Below, in pieces: positions 1 to 12,440 of a DNA stretch of 64,000 bases; position 1 is the stretch's first letter; each line of letters begins with the position of its first letter. The DNA is taken from contig OY781057.1 of NCBI GenBank assembly GCA_963676335.1, positions 682,001 to 746,000 of the forward strand. Direction: 5' to 3'. Source of the DNA: G963676335 sp963676335 (GTDB taxonomy: Bacteria > Pseudomonadota > Alphaproteobacteria > Rickettsiales > Rickettsiaceae). The position numbers and the translations under genes were made by a program. The notes under the pieces are model-generated. The model ran no database searches. It was given only the letters and a program-made list of their open reading frames with translations, and had not been told where the DNA came from.

Positions 1-1
1 A

Positions 2-2074
2 CTGCATGGAGTAGGCGTATCTGTAGTTAATGCGTTATCAGAATGGCTGGAATTAACAGTTTGGAAGCATAATAAAGAATACTTTATGCGTTTTAATGAA
101 GGTAATGTTGAAGTGCAACTAGCAGTTAGCAAAGATTTTACAGAAAAACAAGGAACTTCTATAAGGTTTAAACCCTCTATTAAAATATTTACAAATATAG
201 AATTTGTATTATCAACTTTAGAACATAGATTAAGAGAATTAGCATTTTTGAACTCAGGGGTAACGATTATATTATGTGATGAAAGATTGCCTGAGACCAA
301 AACAATACAATTGTATTACACTGGAGGAATAATAGAATATGTAAAATACTTAGATCATGGAAAAACTGCATTGCATAAAAGTATAGAAATTAACAGTTAT
401 GATCAAGAAAGTAAAATTTCAGTAGAGGTTGCATTACAGTGGAATAATTCATATTACGAAAACATTTTATGTTTTACTAATAATATACGTCAAAAAGATG
501 GTGGAACCCATTTAGCAGGCTTTAAGACAGCATTAACTAGATTAATAAATTATTATATTACTCTACATGATATTAATAAAAAAAATAAAGTTGTTATTAC
601 AGGAGATGATGCTAGGGAAGGATTATCTTGTGTCGTATCAGTTAAAGTACCAGATCCTAAATTTTCATCTCAAACTAAAGAAAAATTAGTTAGTTCTGAA
701 GTACGTACTGTTGTAGAAAGTCATGTTTACGCTAAGCTTTTGACTTGGTTTGATGAACATCCGCAAGAAGTTAAAATTATTATTAATAAGATAACAGAAG
801 CAGCAGTAGCTAGAGAGGCGGCTAGAAGGGCTAGAGAGCTTACTAGACGAAAAACAGCTTTAGATATAGCTAATCTTCCTGGTAAATTAGCAGATTGTCA
901 AGAAAAAGATCCATCAAAATCAGAATTGTTTATTGTAGAAGGAAATTCAGCAGGAGGAAGTACTAAGCAAGGTAGGGATAGAAAATTTCAAGCTGTATTG
1001 CCACTCAGAGGAAAAATATTAAATGTTGAAAAATCAAGACTTGATAAAATTTTAGGATCAGAAACAATAGGAACGTTAATTACAGCTATTGGAGCTGGGA
1101 TAGATGGGGACGATTTTACTATAGAAAGAGTAAGATATCATAGAATTATTATCATGACTGATGCTGATATCGATGGTTCTCATATTCGTACACTATTATT
1201 AACTTTTTTTTATCGATATTTAAAGCCCATAATTGAATATGGATATTTGTATATTGCCCAGCCTCCTTTATATCGGATTAAGCATGGTAGTAGCAAAGAA
1301 ATATATTTTAAAAATGATTTAATGTTAGATAGTTATTTAATAGATTTAGTTTCTGATAAAATCAAAATTGTTACAGAAGATGTTGAGCTTTTAGGAGAAG
1401 ATTTGCGTAATGTACTTAAAGATATAGCAAAATTTGATCAAAAAATTCAACAAATGGGGAAAAAAATTACTCCTCAAATTTTAGAATTATTGACTTTAAG
1501 TGGAGGGATTCAACATGATCTATGTGTCAATGAAAATATTGCTTCTGAGGTTAAAGATTATATCTTAAACAAAATTTCTAAAATTAATGATGATACAACT
1601 AATGATACAACTAAATTGAATTTTAGTTTTGAGAATAATAAATTACATTTTTCTTATAAAAAACATCAAGAAAATGAAGTACACACTGTTACTTTAGAGG
1701 ATTTAATGGTTCCTGAAATTCATCAATTAATTAACATAGCAAAACCATTAACGAACCTTTTTAAGAAAGAAATTAAGTTAATTTTTAATGATGAAGAAAA
1801 GATTATATTGCTGCCCTCACAAATAATAAGCATTATTAATAAAATTGCAAAAGTAGGAGTTGCTATACAGCGTTTTAAAGGATTAGGGGAGATGAATGCA
1901 ATGCAGTTATGGGATACTACATTAGATCCTAAGAAAAGAAGCTTATTAAAAGTAACTTTACAACATGCTGAGGAGGCCGAAAGAACTTTTACTATGCTAA
2001 TGGGTGATGATGTTGAGCCTAGAAGAGATTTTATTCAACTAAATGCATTAAATGTTGCAAATTTAGATGTGTAA
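2..2074 (+). CDS. gyrB: DNA gyrase subunit B, 5' end cut by the window edge
   Basis: ATPase subunit of DNA gyrase, which with GyrA introduces negative supercoils. The frame is open from base 2 and begins inside the GHKL ATPase domain with LHGVGVSVVNALSEW, which lies near residue 115 in family members, so roughly the first 115 residues are missing. About 690 residues are visible. The TOPRIM domain starts at EGNSAGGS, whose catalytic Glu codon is at about 938-940, continues with PLRGKILNVEK, and carries the metal-binding DADIDG at about 1160-1177. The C-terminal tail has the usual QRFKGLGEMN and MGDDVEPRRDFI motifs. The estimated full length of about 805 residues is normal for proteobacterial GyrB. 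An in-frame ATG at 86 is internal and is not the real start. The gene converges on folC with 17 bp between stop codons. Confidence 0.97.
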   Translation: MHGVGVSVVNALSEWLELTVWKHNKEYFMRFNEGNVEVQLAVSKDFTEKQGTSIRFKPSIKIFTNIEFVLSTLEHRLRELAFLNSGVTIILCDERLPETKTIQLYYTGGIIEYVKYLDHGKTALHKSIEINSYDQESKISVEVALQWNNSYYENILCFTNNIRQKDGGTHLAGFKTALTRLINYYITLHDINKKNKVVITGDDAREGLSCVVSVKVPDPKFSSQTKEKLVSSEVRTVVESHVYAKLLTWFDEHPQEVKIIINKITEAAVAREAARRARELTRRKTALDIANLPGKLADCQEKDPSKSELFIVEGNSAGGSTKQGRDRKFQAVLPLRGKILNVEKSRLDKILGSETIGTLITAIGAGIDGDDFTIERVRYHRIIIMTDADIDGSHIRTLLLTFFYRYLKPIIEYGYLYIAQPPLYRIKHGSSKEIYFKNDLMLDSYLIDLVSDKIKIVTEDVELLGEDLRNVLKDIAKFDQKIQQMGKKITPQILELLTLSGGIQHDLCVNENIASEVKDYILNKISKINDDTTNDTTKLNFSFENNKLHFSYKKHQENEVHTVTLEDLMVPEIHQLINIAKPLTNLFKKEIKLIFNDEEKIILLPSQIISIINKIAKVGVAIQRFKGLGEMNAMQLWDTTLDPKKRSLLKVTLQHAEEAERTFTMLMGDDVEPRRDFIQLNALNVANLDV

Positions 2075-2091
2075 ATGATGTAGCGATTTTT

Positions 2092-3429
2092 TTAAAAATA
2101 TTCAATCTCCATTTTTGTTTGTTGTAAAAGATGCAAAAAATCTGCAGTTAAGAATAGAGATCCGGTAATAATCAAATTTTTATTATTTGGAACTGCTTGT
2201 ATTGCAGAGAGTAAAGAATCAAATGATTTACTTGGAATATTTGTAGGAGAAATAAGTTGCATTAATTTATCAGCAGAATAACTCAAAGGTTCGGATTTTA
2301 CATTTACTGTAAAAACACATTCTGTGATATCTTTAAAATAGTTTATAAATTCATAAGCATTTCGATTTTTAGTCATACCTAAAATTATATATACAGGAGT
2401 ATTTAAATTAGTCCGTATCCAATGAGATACTACTTGGGCTCCACCGCTATTATGAGCGCCATCAATCCATATTTGCACATATTCTTCTTTCTTAAATGGT
2501 TTATTTGCGTTTTGCTTATTAGAAGTTAATAACTTGCAATCTTTTTGAGGTATTTTTTGTATACGTGCTGGCCATTTAGTATTGGTAATACCGAAAATTA
2601 TATTTTCAATACAAATATTATAATGCTTATTTAGCTCAAATAATACTGCAGCAATAACTGTAGCACAATTTATTATTTGATGGTCTCCTAATAAATTAGG
2701 TAATGGTAAATTTAGCGCATATTCTTTACTAAAAAAAACGAAACTTTCTTTTCTTTTGTTAACACCAAAATCATAACTAAAAGCAATACTTCTGCTATTC
2801 TTAGCATCGCAAAAACCGAATAATACATCGAATACTTCATCAATTTGGCTACTGATAATACATGGTACGGATGATTTAATAATTCCAGCTTTTTCTCCAG
2901 CGATAAATTTTAAATTAGGACCTAAATACTCCATATGATCAAATGAAATTGGAGTGATTATTGTTAATAATGGATTAGATATAACATTAGTTGCGTCTTC
3001 CCTTCCACCCATTCCAGTTTCTAGGAATAAGATATCAGCGTTATTTTCTGAAAAAGCTATAAAAGCTGCTGCAGTAGTCGCTTCAAAAAAAGTGGGTTCT
3101 ATATTGTGAATTTCTGCTACTAACCTAACTTTTTCACAAACTTGAAATAAATAATCATCGCTTATTTCTTCAGATGAAATTAAGATACGTTCATTAAAAC
3201 GCAATAAATGTGGAGAAGTATATGTATGAACTTTATAACCAGCTTTTTGAAAAATAGCATGCAAGTAAGCAACAGTAGATCCTTTGCCGTTGGTTCCTGC
3301 TACATGAACTACTGGAGGAAGTTTTAAATGCGGGTTTCCTAAATAAAACAATAAAGTATTTATTCTAGATAAGTCATAATTTATGTTTTTTTTCCAAAGA
3401 GGGATAGGCCAATGCGGCATGATAACCAT
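2092..3429 (-). CDS. folC: Dihydrofolate synthase / folylpolyglutamate synthase
   Basis: Mur-ligase-like enzyme that adds glutamate to dihydropteroate or to folates, in the cytoplasm. The 445-residue protein has the ATP loop AGTNGKGSTVAYLHAIF near residues 44-60, SPHLLRFNERI, the ETGMGGREDATNV segment and a late DGAHNSGG motif, all characteristic of FolC. Length is normal. Two starts are possible: the ATG at 3429 and an in-frame ATG at 3420 that gives a protein beginning MPHWPIP. An extended -10 box ends only a few bases before the first ATG, so the mRNA may be leaderless or start at the second ATG. The gene is divergent from yidC across a 138 bp gap and converges on gyrB. Confidence 0.95.
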   Translation of the reverse strand: MVIMPHWPIPLWKKNINYDLSRINTLLFYLGNPHLKLPPVVHVAGTNGKGSTVAYLHAIFQKAGYKVHTYTSPHLLRFNERILISSEEISDDYLFQVCEKVRLVAEIHNIEPTFFEATTAAAFIAFSENNADILFLETGMGGREDATNVISNPLLTIITPISFDHMEYLGPNLKFIAGEKAGIIKSSVPCIISSQIDEVFDVLFGFCDAKNSRSIAFSYDFGVNKRKESFVFFSKEYALNLPLPNLLGDHQIINCATVIAAVLFELNKHYNICIENIIFGITNTKWPARIQKIPQKDCKLLTSNKQNANKPFKKEEYVQIWIDGAHNSGGAQVVSHWIRTNLNTPVYIILGMTKNRNAYEFINYFKDITECVFTVNVKSEPLSYSADKLMQLISPTNIPSKSFDSLLSAIQAVPNNKNLIITGSLFLTADFLHLLQQTKMEIEYF

Positions 3430-3433
3430 ACAA

Positions 3434-3442
3434 ATTATACCA
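3434..3442 (-). promoter_or_regulatory. Extended -10 promoter element upstream of folC
   Basis: On the minus strand the sequence reads TGGTATAAT, a consensus -10 hexamer with the upstream TG of extended -10 promoters. I see no convincing -35 box. Initiation about 7 bases downstream would fall at the first folC ATG, implying a leaderless or very short leader transcript. Confidence 0.45.
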
Positions 3443-3509
3443 ATATTTGCAAAATTAAAATATTTCTGTTTCCTATATAGTATAGATTATTTAAATTATC
3501 TAATAAATC

Positions 3510-3538
3510 TTGATTCTATTTAGCAAATCTTATATTTT
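3510..3538 (+). promoter_or_regulatory. Candidate promoter of yidC
   Basis: TTGATT at 3510-3515, a 17 bp spacer and TATTTT at 3533-3538 lie 29 bases before the yidC ATG. Spacing is ideal and the hexamers are near consensus. In DNA this AT-rich such matches arise easily, so the call is tentative. Confidence 0.3.
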
Positions 3539-3567
3539 AATGGAAACATTAATTTTTTATCGTAGTC

Positions 3568-5238
3568 ATGTATAAAGATAATATTAATTTAATTATTGCT
3601 GTAGCTTTATCTATACTAATAATAGTAGGATGGCAGCTTTTATATGAAAGACCAAAGCTTAGCAAAGCATCTTATCAAGAAAATCATCAAATAAATACTA
3701 CTAAAATTAATATTGCAGAAGATACAAATATCTCTCGTAATGCAGCAATTATGAATTCTAATAGAGTTTATATTAAAACATCTAGATTAACTGGCTCTGT
3801 TAATTTACAAGGGTTACGTTTTGATGACTTGTTGTTGTCAAATTATAAACAGAGCATTGATTTAAATAGCAATAATATTGAGTTATTATCTCCATCTAAT
3901 ACTCAAAATGGATATTTTTTAGAATTAGGTTTACTTAGTAGCGATACTGAAGTTCCAAGCGCTGCTACTATATGGGAATGTGATAAAGATGTGATAACTT
4001 CTGGGGAAGTGGCTACATTCACTTGGATTAACAATAAAAATATTAAATTTACTGTAAATATTTCTGTGGATGAAAACTATCTTTTTACTATTACACAGAA
4101 AGTCTTTAATAACTCTAATAACCCAATTACTACTCAATCATATGGTCTTATTAATCGCAATTATACAAACGAAGAGATAAAGAAAAATAGTACTATAGTT
4201 CATCAAGGAGCAATTGCGGTACTTAATAAGAGTTTAAAGGAATATACTTATGAATCTATTAATGAAAAAAAAGAAGAGCAGCTATTTGATCAACAAATTA
4301 ATTGGTTAGGAATAACAGATAAGTATTGGCTTACAGCATTTATACCTGATCAAAATATGAAATACAGCGTTAATTTAAGATCTATTATAATTAACGGATA
4401 TAACAAGTATCAAATTGATTTTATAGGAGATAAACAAAGCGTTGCTGCTAATAGTGAGTTAGTACTTACATATAAACTTTTTGCAGGAGCAAAAGAAGTT
4501 ACATTATTGGATAAATATGAAAAAGATGATTCTATTTATTTATTTGATCGAACAATTGATTTTGGGTGGTTTTATATTTTTACTAAACCAATATTTAAAA
4601 TATTAACTTTCTTTTATAAGTTGTGTGGTAATTTTGGCATAAGTATAATGATAGTGACGGTTTTGATAAAAGCTTTGTTATTTAGTTTAACTAGTAAGTC
4701 TTTTAAAACCATGAAGAGATTAAAAGATCTACAGCCACAAATTGATAATATTAAAAATTTATATAAGAATGATTCTGCTAAGACGCATCAAGAGATCATG
4801 AATTTATATAAGAAAGAGAAAGTTAATCCTTTCTCTGGATGCTTGCCAATTTTGATTCAGATTCCTATATTTTTTTCAATTTATAAAGTTCTTAATGTAA
4901 CAATAGAAATGAGACAGGCTCATTTTTTTGGATGGATTAAGGATTTATCTGTGGAGGATCCAAGCAATGTTTTCAATTTATTTGGGCTTATAAATTGGCA
5001 ACCTCCTGTTATTTTACATTTAGGTGTATGGCCACTATTAATGTCTTTTACCATGTATTTACAACAAAAAATGAGTCCTCCGCCAACGGACCCTATGCAA
5101 GCTCAAATGATGAAATTTTTACCACTTATTTTTCTTTTTATGTTTAATAATTTTCCGTCTGGGTTATTAATTTATTGGACATGGAGTAATATTTTATCTA
5201 TAGCACAACAGTATTTTACCAATAGAACTACTAAATGA
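3568..5238 (+). CDS. yidC: Membrane protein insertase YidC
   Basis: Inner-membrane insertase (Oxa1/Alb3 family) that works with or without SecYEG to insert and fold membrane proteins. The 556-residue protein has the Gram-negative layout: an N-terminal membrane segment (about residues 7-25), a long periplasmic P1 domain of beta-rich sequence, then the conserved core with GISIMIVTVLIKALLFSLT, the KMKRLKDLQPQI-like cytoplasmic hairpin, FSGCLPILIQIPIFFSIYKV and a final FNNFPSGLLIYWTWSNILS. The hairpin's conserved Pro and Met-rich stretch (MQAQMMKFLPL) are present. manC starts 7 bp downstream, so the two are probably co-transcribed. yidD lies far away (35807), unlike genomes where the two are neighbours. 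Confidence 0.97.
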   Translation: MYKDNINLIIAVALSILIIVGWQLLYERPKLSKASYQENHQINTTKINIAEDTNISRNAAIMNSNRVYIKTSRLTGSVNLQGLRFDDLLLSNYKQSIDLNSNNIELLSPSNTQNGYFLELGLLSSDTEVPSAATIWECDKDVITSGEVATFTWINNKNIKFTVNISVDENYLFTITQKVFNNSNNPITTQSYGLINRNYTNEEIKKNSTIVHQGAIAVLNKSLKEYTYESINEKKEEQLFDQQINWLGITDKYWLTAFIPDQNMKYSVNLRSIIINGYNKYQIDFIGDKQSVAANSELVLTYKLFAGAKEVTLLDKYEKDDSIYLFDRTIDFGWFYIFTKPIFKILTFFYKLCGNFGISIMIVTVLIKALLFSLTSKSFKTMKRLKDLQPQIDNIKNLYKNDSAKTHQEIMNLYKKEKVNPFSGCLPILIQIPIFFSIYKVLNVTIEMRQAHFFGWIKDLSVEDPSNVFNLFGLINWQPPVILHLGVWPLLMSFTMYLQQKMSPPPTDPMQAQMMKFLPLIFLFMFNNFPSGLLIYWTWSNILSIAQQYFTNRTTK

Positions 5239-5245
5239 AGATAAT

Positions 5246-6649
5246 GTGAAAAATATTAAAACATTTATTATTGCTGGGGGCTCAGGTACAAGATTGTGGC
5301 CTTTGTCTAGACTATCATATCCCAAGCAATTTAGTAAAATTATAGATAATAAGAGCTTATTACAAAGGGCATTGATATTGAATAATCAATTATCTGCACC
5401 AATAATTATTACACATAATGACTATTTATTTTTAACATTAGAGCAAACTAGAGAAATTAATATAAACTGTCAAATTATACTTGAGCCTCAGGGAAAAAAT
5501 ACTGCGCCTTGTGGAATTCTTGCGGCATTAATTGCGGTAAGAGATAACTATGATTATGTAATTCTTGCGCCTGCGGATCATTATATTAACGATTTAAAAT
5601 CTAATTATATTAAAAATATTAATGAAGCTATAGAATTAGCTTTTTATGATAAAATAGCTATGATTGGAATAATTCCCAATAGTCCTCATACTGGATATGG
5701 ATATATTAAAGTTGGAAATAAAATTAATGTTAATACTTTTGAAGTAGATGAATTTGTAGAAAAACCAGATTTAATAACAGCAACTAATTATATCAATGAA
5801 GGAAATTATTTTTGGAATAGTGGTATTTTTATCTTTAAGCCTAATGTATTGTTGAAGACGGCAAAAGAGCTAGAGCCTGAAATGGTGAATAATGTTAAAT
5901 TATCTTTACAAAAGGCTCAAACAGAAAAAGGAGTTACTAAATTATCTTTAAGGGAATATGAAGATATAAAACCTAATTCTTTTGATTATGCATTTATGGA
6001 AAATATTCGTAACATAGGAGCAGTAAAAGCTGAATTTGAATGGCATGAAATTGGTAGCTGGTCTGGATTATCTGAAATCTTACTTAAAGATGATAATGAT
6101 AACAATCTAATAGGAGATACATATGTCCATGATGTAACTAATTCCTATATAAGTAGTACTAATAAATTGGCAGCAATTATAGGAGTCAAAGATTTAATAG
6201 TAATAAATAATGATGATACTCTATTAGTTGTACATAAATCTAAGACAGAAGATATAAAGAAAGTTGTTAATGACCTTACTAAATTAGGACGTTCTGAAGC
6301 ATTGAAACATAATATTGTATATCGTCCTTGGGGATATTATCAAATTATAGAAAAATCGAAATTATTTTTAGTAAAAAAAATTAGAATTTATCCTAAACAT
6401 AAAATATCTTTACAATATCATACGCAGAGAGCGGAACATTGGGTTGTTGTACAAGGTGTAGCAGATGTTCAAGTAGGAGAGAAAATTCATCAATTATCAG
6501 AAAACGATTCTATCTATGTGCCTAAGGGGATTCAACATCGTATTAGTAATATTGGGGAAATTGATCTTGATATCATTGAAATTCAGACTGGATCTTATCT
6601 AGAAGAAGATGATATATTTCGTATTGATGATGATTATGGAAGAAAATAA
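5246..6649 (+). CDS. manC: Mannose-1-phosphate guanylyltransferase with C-terminal mannose-6-phosphate isomerase domain
   Basis: Makes GDP-mannose from mannose-1-phosphate and GTP. The type II C-terminal domain interconverts fructose-6-phosphate and mannose-6-phosphate. The 467-residue protein begins with the nucleotidyltransferase signature AGGSGTRLWPLSR (residues 10-23) and has FVEKP in the middle. It ends in a cupin domain with QYHTQRAEHWVVVQG and VPKGIQHRI, the metal-binding His pattern of the isomerase. The start is GTG at 5246, 7 bp after yidC, because an ATG two bases earlier is followed at once by a stop. With pgi (18777) and manB (59836) it completes a route from glucose-6-phosphate to GDP-mannose, a donor for surface polysaccharide. 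Confidence 0.93.
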   Translation: MKNIKTFIIAGGSGTRLWPLSRLSYPKQFSKIIDNKSLLQRALILNNQLSAPIIITHNDYLFLTLEQTREININCQIILEPQGKNTAPCGILAALIAVRDNYDYVILAPADHYINDLKSNYIKNINEAIELAFYDKIAMIGIIPNSPHTGYGYIKVGNKINVNTFEVDEFVEKPDLITATNYINEGNYFWNSGIFIFKPNVLLKTAKELEPEMVNNVKLSLQKAQTEKGVTKLSLREYEDIKPNSFDYAFMENIRNIGAVKAEFEWHEIGSWSGLSEILLKDDNDNNLIGDTYVHDVTNSYISSTNKLAAIIGVKDLIVINNDDTLLVVHKSKTEDIKKVVNDLTKLGRSEALKHNIVYRPWGYYQIIEKSKLFLVKKIRIYPKHKISLQYHTQRAEHWVVVQGVADVQVGEKIHQLSENDSIYVPKGIQHRISNIGEIDLDIIEIQTGSYLEEDDIFRIDDDYGRK

Positions 6650-6676
6650 TTAGTTATATAAAAGTAAAACTTTAGC

Positions 6677-7672
6677 ATGATTAAAACAGCATTAACTGGG
6701 GATAGACCTACTGGTCCTTTGCATATCGGACATTATGTTGGATCTCTACTTAACAGAGTTAAATTACAACATATTTATAAACAATATATAATGATTGCGG
6801 ATATACAAGCATTAACAGATAATTTTGCTAATTCTGATAAAATATGTGATAACGTTTATGAAATAGCTTTAGATTACTTAGCAGTAGGAATTGATCCAAA
6901 TAAAACTACTATTTTTATCCAATCAGAAATACAAGAATTAATGGAATTAACTATATATTTTTTAAATTTAGTTAATATTGGTAGGTTAAAACGTAATCCT
7001 ACTGTAAAAAGTGAAATATATCAAAAAGGATATGGAGATGAAATTCCTGTTGGGTTTTTATGTTATCCGATAAGTCAAGCAGCGGATATTTTAGCGGTTA
7101 AAGCTGATATTGTGCCAGTGGGAGATGATCAGATTCCAATGATAGAGCAAACTAATGAAATTGTACGTAAATTCAATAGAGTATATAATTCCACATATTT
7201 AAAAGAAGTAACACCTTATTTAAGCACAACTCCAAGATTACCAGGTATAGATGGTAAGGCTAAAATGAGTAAATCACTTAAAAATGCTATTTATTTATCT
7301 GATTCAACAGAAGCAATAAAGCAAAAAATTTTTTCTATGTTTACTGATCCTCAACATATCAAAATTAGCGATCCAGGAAAAATAGATGGAAACATGGTCT
7401 TTACTTATTTAGATGCCTTTCATGAAAATAAAGAAGAAGTTGAAGAATTAAAAATTTCTTACCAAAAAGGAGGATTAGGTGATACTAAAATTAAAGAAAT
7501 TTTAAACGATACTCTACAAAATATTATTTCTCCCATTCGAGAGCAACGAAATAAAATTAAAATTAGTGATATAAAAGATATTCTATATCATGGAACTCAA
7601 ACTACAAAAATTTTTGTTAAAGAAACAGTTTCTAACGTTAAAGACGCTATGTCAATAAAATATTTAAATTAA
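6677..7672 (+). CDS. trpS: Tryptophanyl-tRNA synthetase
   Basis: Class I aminoacyl-tRNA synthetase that charges tRNA-Trp. The 331-residue protein has TGDRPTGPLHIGHYVG (the HIGH motif at about residues 16-19), a GDDQIPMIEQTNEI segment typical of TrpS, and the KMSKS loop as AKMSKSLKNA near residue 196. Length matches bacterial TrpS (about 330-350). It starts 27 bp after manC, with no clear Shine-Dalgarno, and probably ends the yidC-manC-trpS transcription unit at the hairpin 60 bp downstream. Confidence 0.96.
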   Translation: MIKTALTGDRPTGPLHIGHYVGSLLNRVKLQHIYKQYIMIADIQALTDNFANSDKICDNVYEIALDYLAVGIDPNKTTIFIQSEIQELMELTIYFLNLVNIGRLKRNPTVKSEIYQKGYGDEIPVGFLCYPISQAADILAVKADIVPVGDDQIPMIEQTNEIVRKFNRVYNSTYLKEVTPYLSTTPRLPGIDGKAKMSKSLKNAIYLSDSTEAIKQKIFSMFTDPQHIKISDPGKIDGNMVFTYLDAFHENKEEVEELKISYQKGGLGDTKIKEILNDTLQNIISPIREQRNKIKISDIKDILYHGTQTTKIFVKETVSNVKDAMSIKYLN

Positions 7673-7731
7673 GAAAGTAATTGTTTATAGAAAAATAATA
7701 ACAAATATTGAAATATAGTTATATAAAACGT

Positions 7732-7768
7732 ATAATTACGCTAAAATAAGTGTAATTATTACTTTTTT
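7732..7768 (+). terminator. Hairpin terminator after trpS
   Basis: An 11-base-pair stem (7732-7742 with 7749-7759, one G-U pair) closes a 6-base loop and is followed within two bases by a run of six T. It would end the yidC-manC-trpS unit and separate it from the clpX promoter. Confidence 0.6.
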
Positions 7769-7773
7769 AAAAA

Positions 7774-7802
7774 TTGAACAAAAATGAAAACTTATATATA
7801 CT
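7774..7802 (+). promoter_or_regulatory. Candidate promoter of clpX
   Basis: TTGAAC at 7774-7779, exactly 17 bp spacer, TATACT at 7797-7802. It lies directly after the trpS terminator and about 100 bases before the clpX ATG. Position, spacing and near-consensus hexamers support it; the leader between it and the ATG shows no other recognisable element. Confidence 0.5.
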
Positions 7803-7903
7803 TATAAGTGATTAGTTTTTATAACTATACATAGATAATGTAAAAATGGTATAAGGTAAGGATAAATAATTTTTAGATATTCATTAAAAAATGTGAAAAT
7901 TTC

Positions 7904-9196
7904 ATGATCCAAGAAGGAAACGAAGAAGATAAAATTGATAATAAAAAAAAATTAAAGTGTTCTTTTTGTAATAAAAAGCAACATGAAGTAAAGAAGCTTA
8001 TAGCTGGTCCTGATGTCTTTATTTGCAATGAATGTATAGATTTGTGTGCAGAGATTTTACGAGAAGAGCATAAGGCTAATTTGCATGGTTATAGTGTCAA
8101 TATTCCTACTCCTCATCAAATATATAATATGCTAAACAATTATATAGTAAAACAAGATCAAGCTAAAAAAATATTATCTGTAGCTGTATACAATCATTAT
8201 AAGAAACTAAATCATCTTGATCAAGGTAACGGTGATATCGAATTGTCTAAATCTAATATATTAATTCTTGGTTCAACAGGAACAGGAAAAACTTTATTAG
8301 CGCAAACATTAGCTAAAATTTTAAATGTTCCATTTATAGTAGCTGACGCTACTAGCTTAACCGAAGCTGGATATGTAGGAGAAGATGTAGAACATATTAT
8401 ACTGAGATTATTACAAGCAGCAGATTATAATATCGAAAGAGCGCAGAGAGGAATTGTATATATTGACGAAATAGATAAAATTTCTCGTAAATCAGATAAT
8501 CCATCAATTACTAGGGATGTATCTGGAGAAGGTGTGCAACAAGCATTATTAAAATTAATGGAAGGAACTAGAGCTTTTGTTCCGCCTCAGGGGGGTAGAA
8601 AACATCCTCAACAAGATTTTTTACAAATTGATACTACTAATATTTTATTTATTTGTGGAGGAGCATTTACAGGATTAGATAAAATTATTCAACAAAGAAT
8701 TTCTCAAAATTCAATAGGGTTTGGTGCTAATTTAAAAGATAAAAATAACTTTAGTAATGAAAATTTATTAAACTTAGAAGTAAGTGATTTAATCAAATAT
8801 GGTTTAATTCCTGAATTCATAGGAAGATTGCCAGTTATTGCAAAATTAGAAGATCTAAATCAGGAGGCTTTAATTAATATTTTAACAAGACCTAAAAACG
8901 CCCTAATAAAACAATATCAAAAATTATTTAACTTAGATGAAATTGATTTAGAATTTGATGATGAGGCTCTTAAGGTTATAACAGAAAAAGCTATTGAACG
9001 AAAAACTGGTGCAAGAGGGCTTCGTTCTATCTTAGAAGAAATTTTACTGGACACTATGTTTAGTATAAATGAAGATACTAAAGGAATGAAATTTGTTGTC
9101 AAATCGTATATCAATAAAAACAATGTTAAAACATTGAAAGTAGTTTCTAAGCTCAATAAATATGCTACTAGTGCTATTAAAAGGAAATTTGCATAA
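7904..9196 (+). CDS. clpX: ATP-dependent Clp protease ATP-binding subunit ClpX
   Basis: AAA+ unfoldase that feeds tagged proteins to ClpP. The 430-residue protein has the N-terminal zinc-binding domain with Cys19, Cys22, Cys41 and Cys44, Walker A GSTGTGKTLLAQTLA near residue 125, the pore loop GYVGEDVE, Walker B IVYIDEIDKISRK, and the sensor region TGARGLRSILEEILLDTMF. No clpP lies next to it, although clpP-clpX pairing is common; lon is also absent. It is monocistronic here, with its own promoter and a hairpin immediately downstream. Confidence 0.97.
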   Translation: MIQEGNEEDKIDNKKKLKCSFCNKKQHEVKKLIAGPDVFICNECIDLCAEILREEHKANLHGYSVNIPTPHQIYNMLNNYIVKQDQAKKILSVAVYNHYKKLNHLDQGNGDIELSKSNILILGSTGTGKTLLAQTLAKILNVPFIVADATSLTEAGYVGEDVEHIILRLLQAADYNIERAQRGIVYIDEIDKISRKSDNPSITRDVSGEGVQQALLKLMEGTRAFVPPQGGRKHPQQDFLQIDTTNILFICGGAFTGLDKIIQQRISQNSIGFGANLKDKNNFSNENLLNLEVSDLIKYGLIPEFIGRLPVIAKLEDLNQEALINILTRPKNALIKQYQKLFNLDEIDLEFDDEALKVITEKAIERKTGARGLRSILEEILLDTMFSINEDTKGMKFVVKSYINKNNVKTLKVVSKLNKYATSAIKRKFA

Positions 9197-9210
9197 AATA
9201 AAAAAAGGAT

Positions 9211-9249
9211 ATTTTAACAAAAAAAATATTTTGAAATTTTTGTTAAAAT
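9211..9249 (+). terminator. AT-rich hairpin downstream of clpX
   Basis: A perfect 13 bp inverted repeat (9211-9223 with 9237-9249) with a 13-base loop begins 14 bases after the clpX stop. The arms are almost pure A/T, so as a factor-independent terminator it would be weak. It nevertheless sits exactly between clpX and the rRNA promoter. Confidence 0.4.
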
Positions 9250-9263
9250 GTTGTAAAAAGTTC

Positions 9264-9292
9264 TTGACTTTAAATAAGACATATTCTAGTAT
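9264..9292 (+). promoter_or_regulatory. Promoter of the 23S-5S rRNA unit
   Basis: TTGACT at 9264-9269, 17 bp spacer and TAGTAT at 9287-9292, about 110 bases before the 23S rRNA. It is one of the best sigma-70-type matches in the window and is what a 23S gene detached from 16S would need. Confidence 0.55.
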
Positions 9293-9404
9293 TAATGAAT
9301 GCGTTATGCAAAAAAGGCTGTATAAAAAGTTAGATAAAAAAATAAATTAAATTTTTAAGAGTGATACTACAAAGTTAACTCTGTATACATTTGCTGATTT
9401 TAGC

Positions 9405-12197
<2,793 letters not shown>

Positions 12198-12320
12198 TGC
12201 TAAATCGGTAAGTGTTTACAGTGCTAAATTTGTAGTACAAAATAGTTTATTTTTTATCTAATTTTTATGTTGTCTTAAAGTTTTATTAAATAAGTATAGT
12301 TTAGTATATATTTATATGAT

Positions 12321-12440
12321 TAGCTTGGTAGTTATAGCATAAGTGAAACACTCGATCCCATCCCGAACTCGAAAGTGAAACCTTATAGCGCTAATGGTAC
12401 TATGTTTTTAAGCATGGGAGAGTAAGTCACTGCCAAGCTT
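12321..12440 (+). rRNA. rrf: 5S ribosomal RNA
   Basis: About 119 bases, starting AGCTTGGTAGTTATAGC and closed by a terminal stem with TGCCAAGCT. It contains the conserved CGATCCCATCCCGAACTCG loop and GCATGGGAGAGTAAGTCACT arm. The stem is extended by complementary flanks (ATATGAT before, ATCATAT after), probably the processing or termination stem. It lies about 125 bp after the 23S gene and completes the unit. Confidence 0.95.

Noticed and set aside
9162..9350. 62-codon frame starting inside the end of clpX
   Set aside because: It is Lys/Asn-rich and runs through the clpX hairpin and the rRNA promoter, so it is a chance frame.
12200..12320. Search for a tRNA in the 23S-5S spacer
   Set aside because: The AT-rich spacer shows no cloverleaf, T-arm or acceptor pairing.
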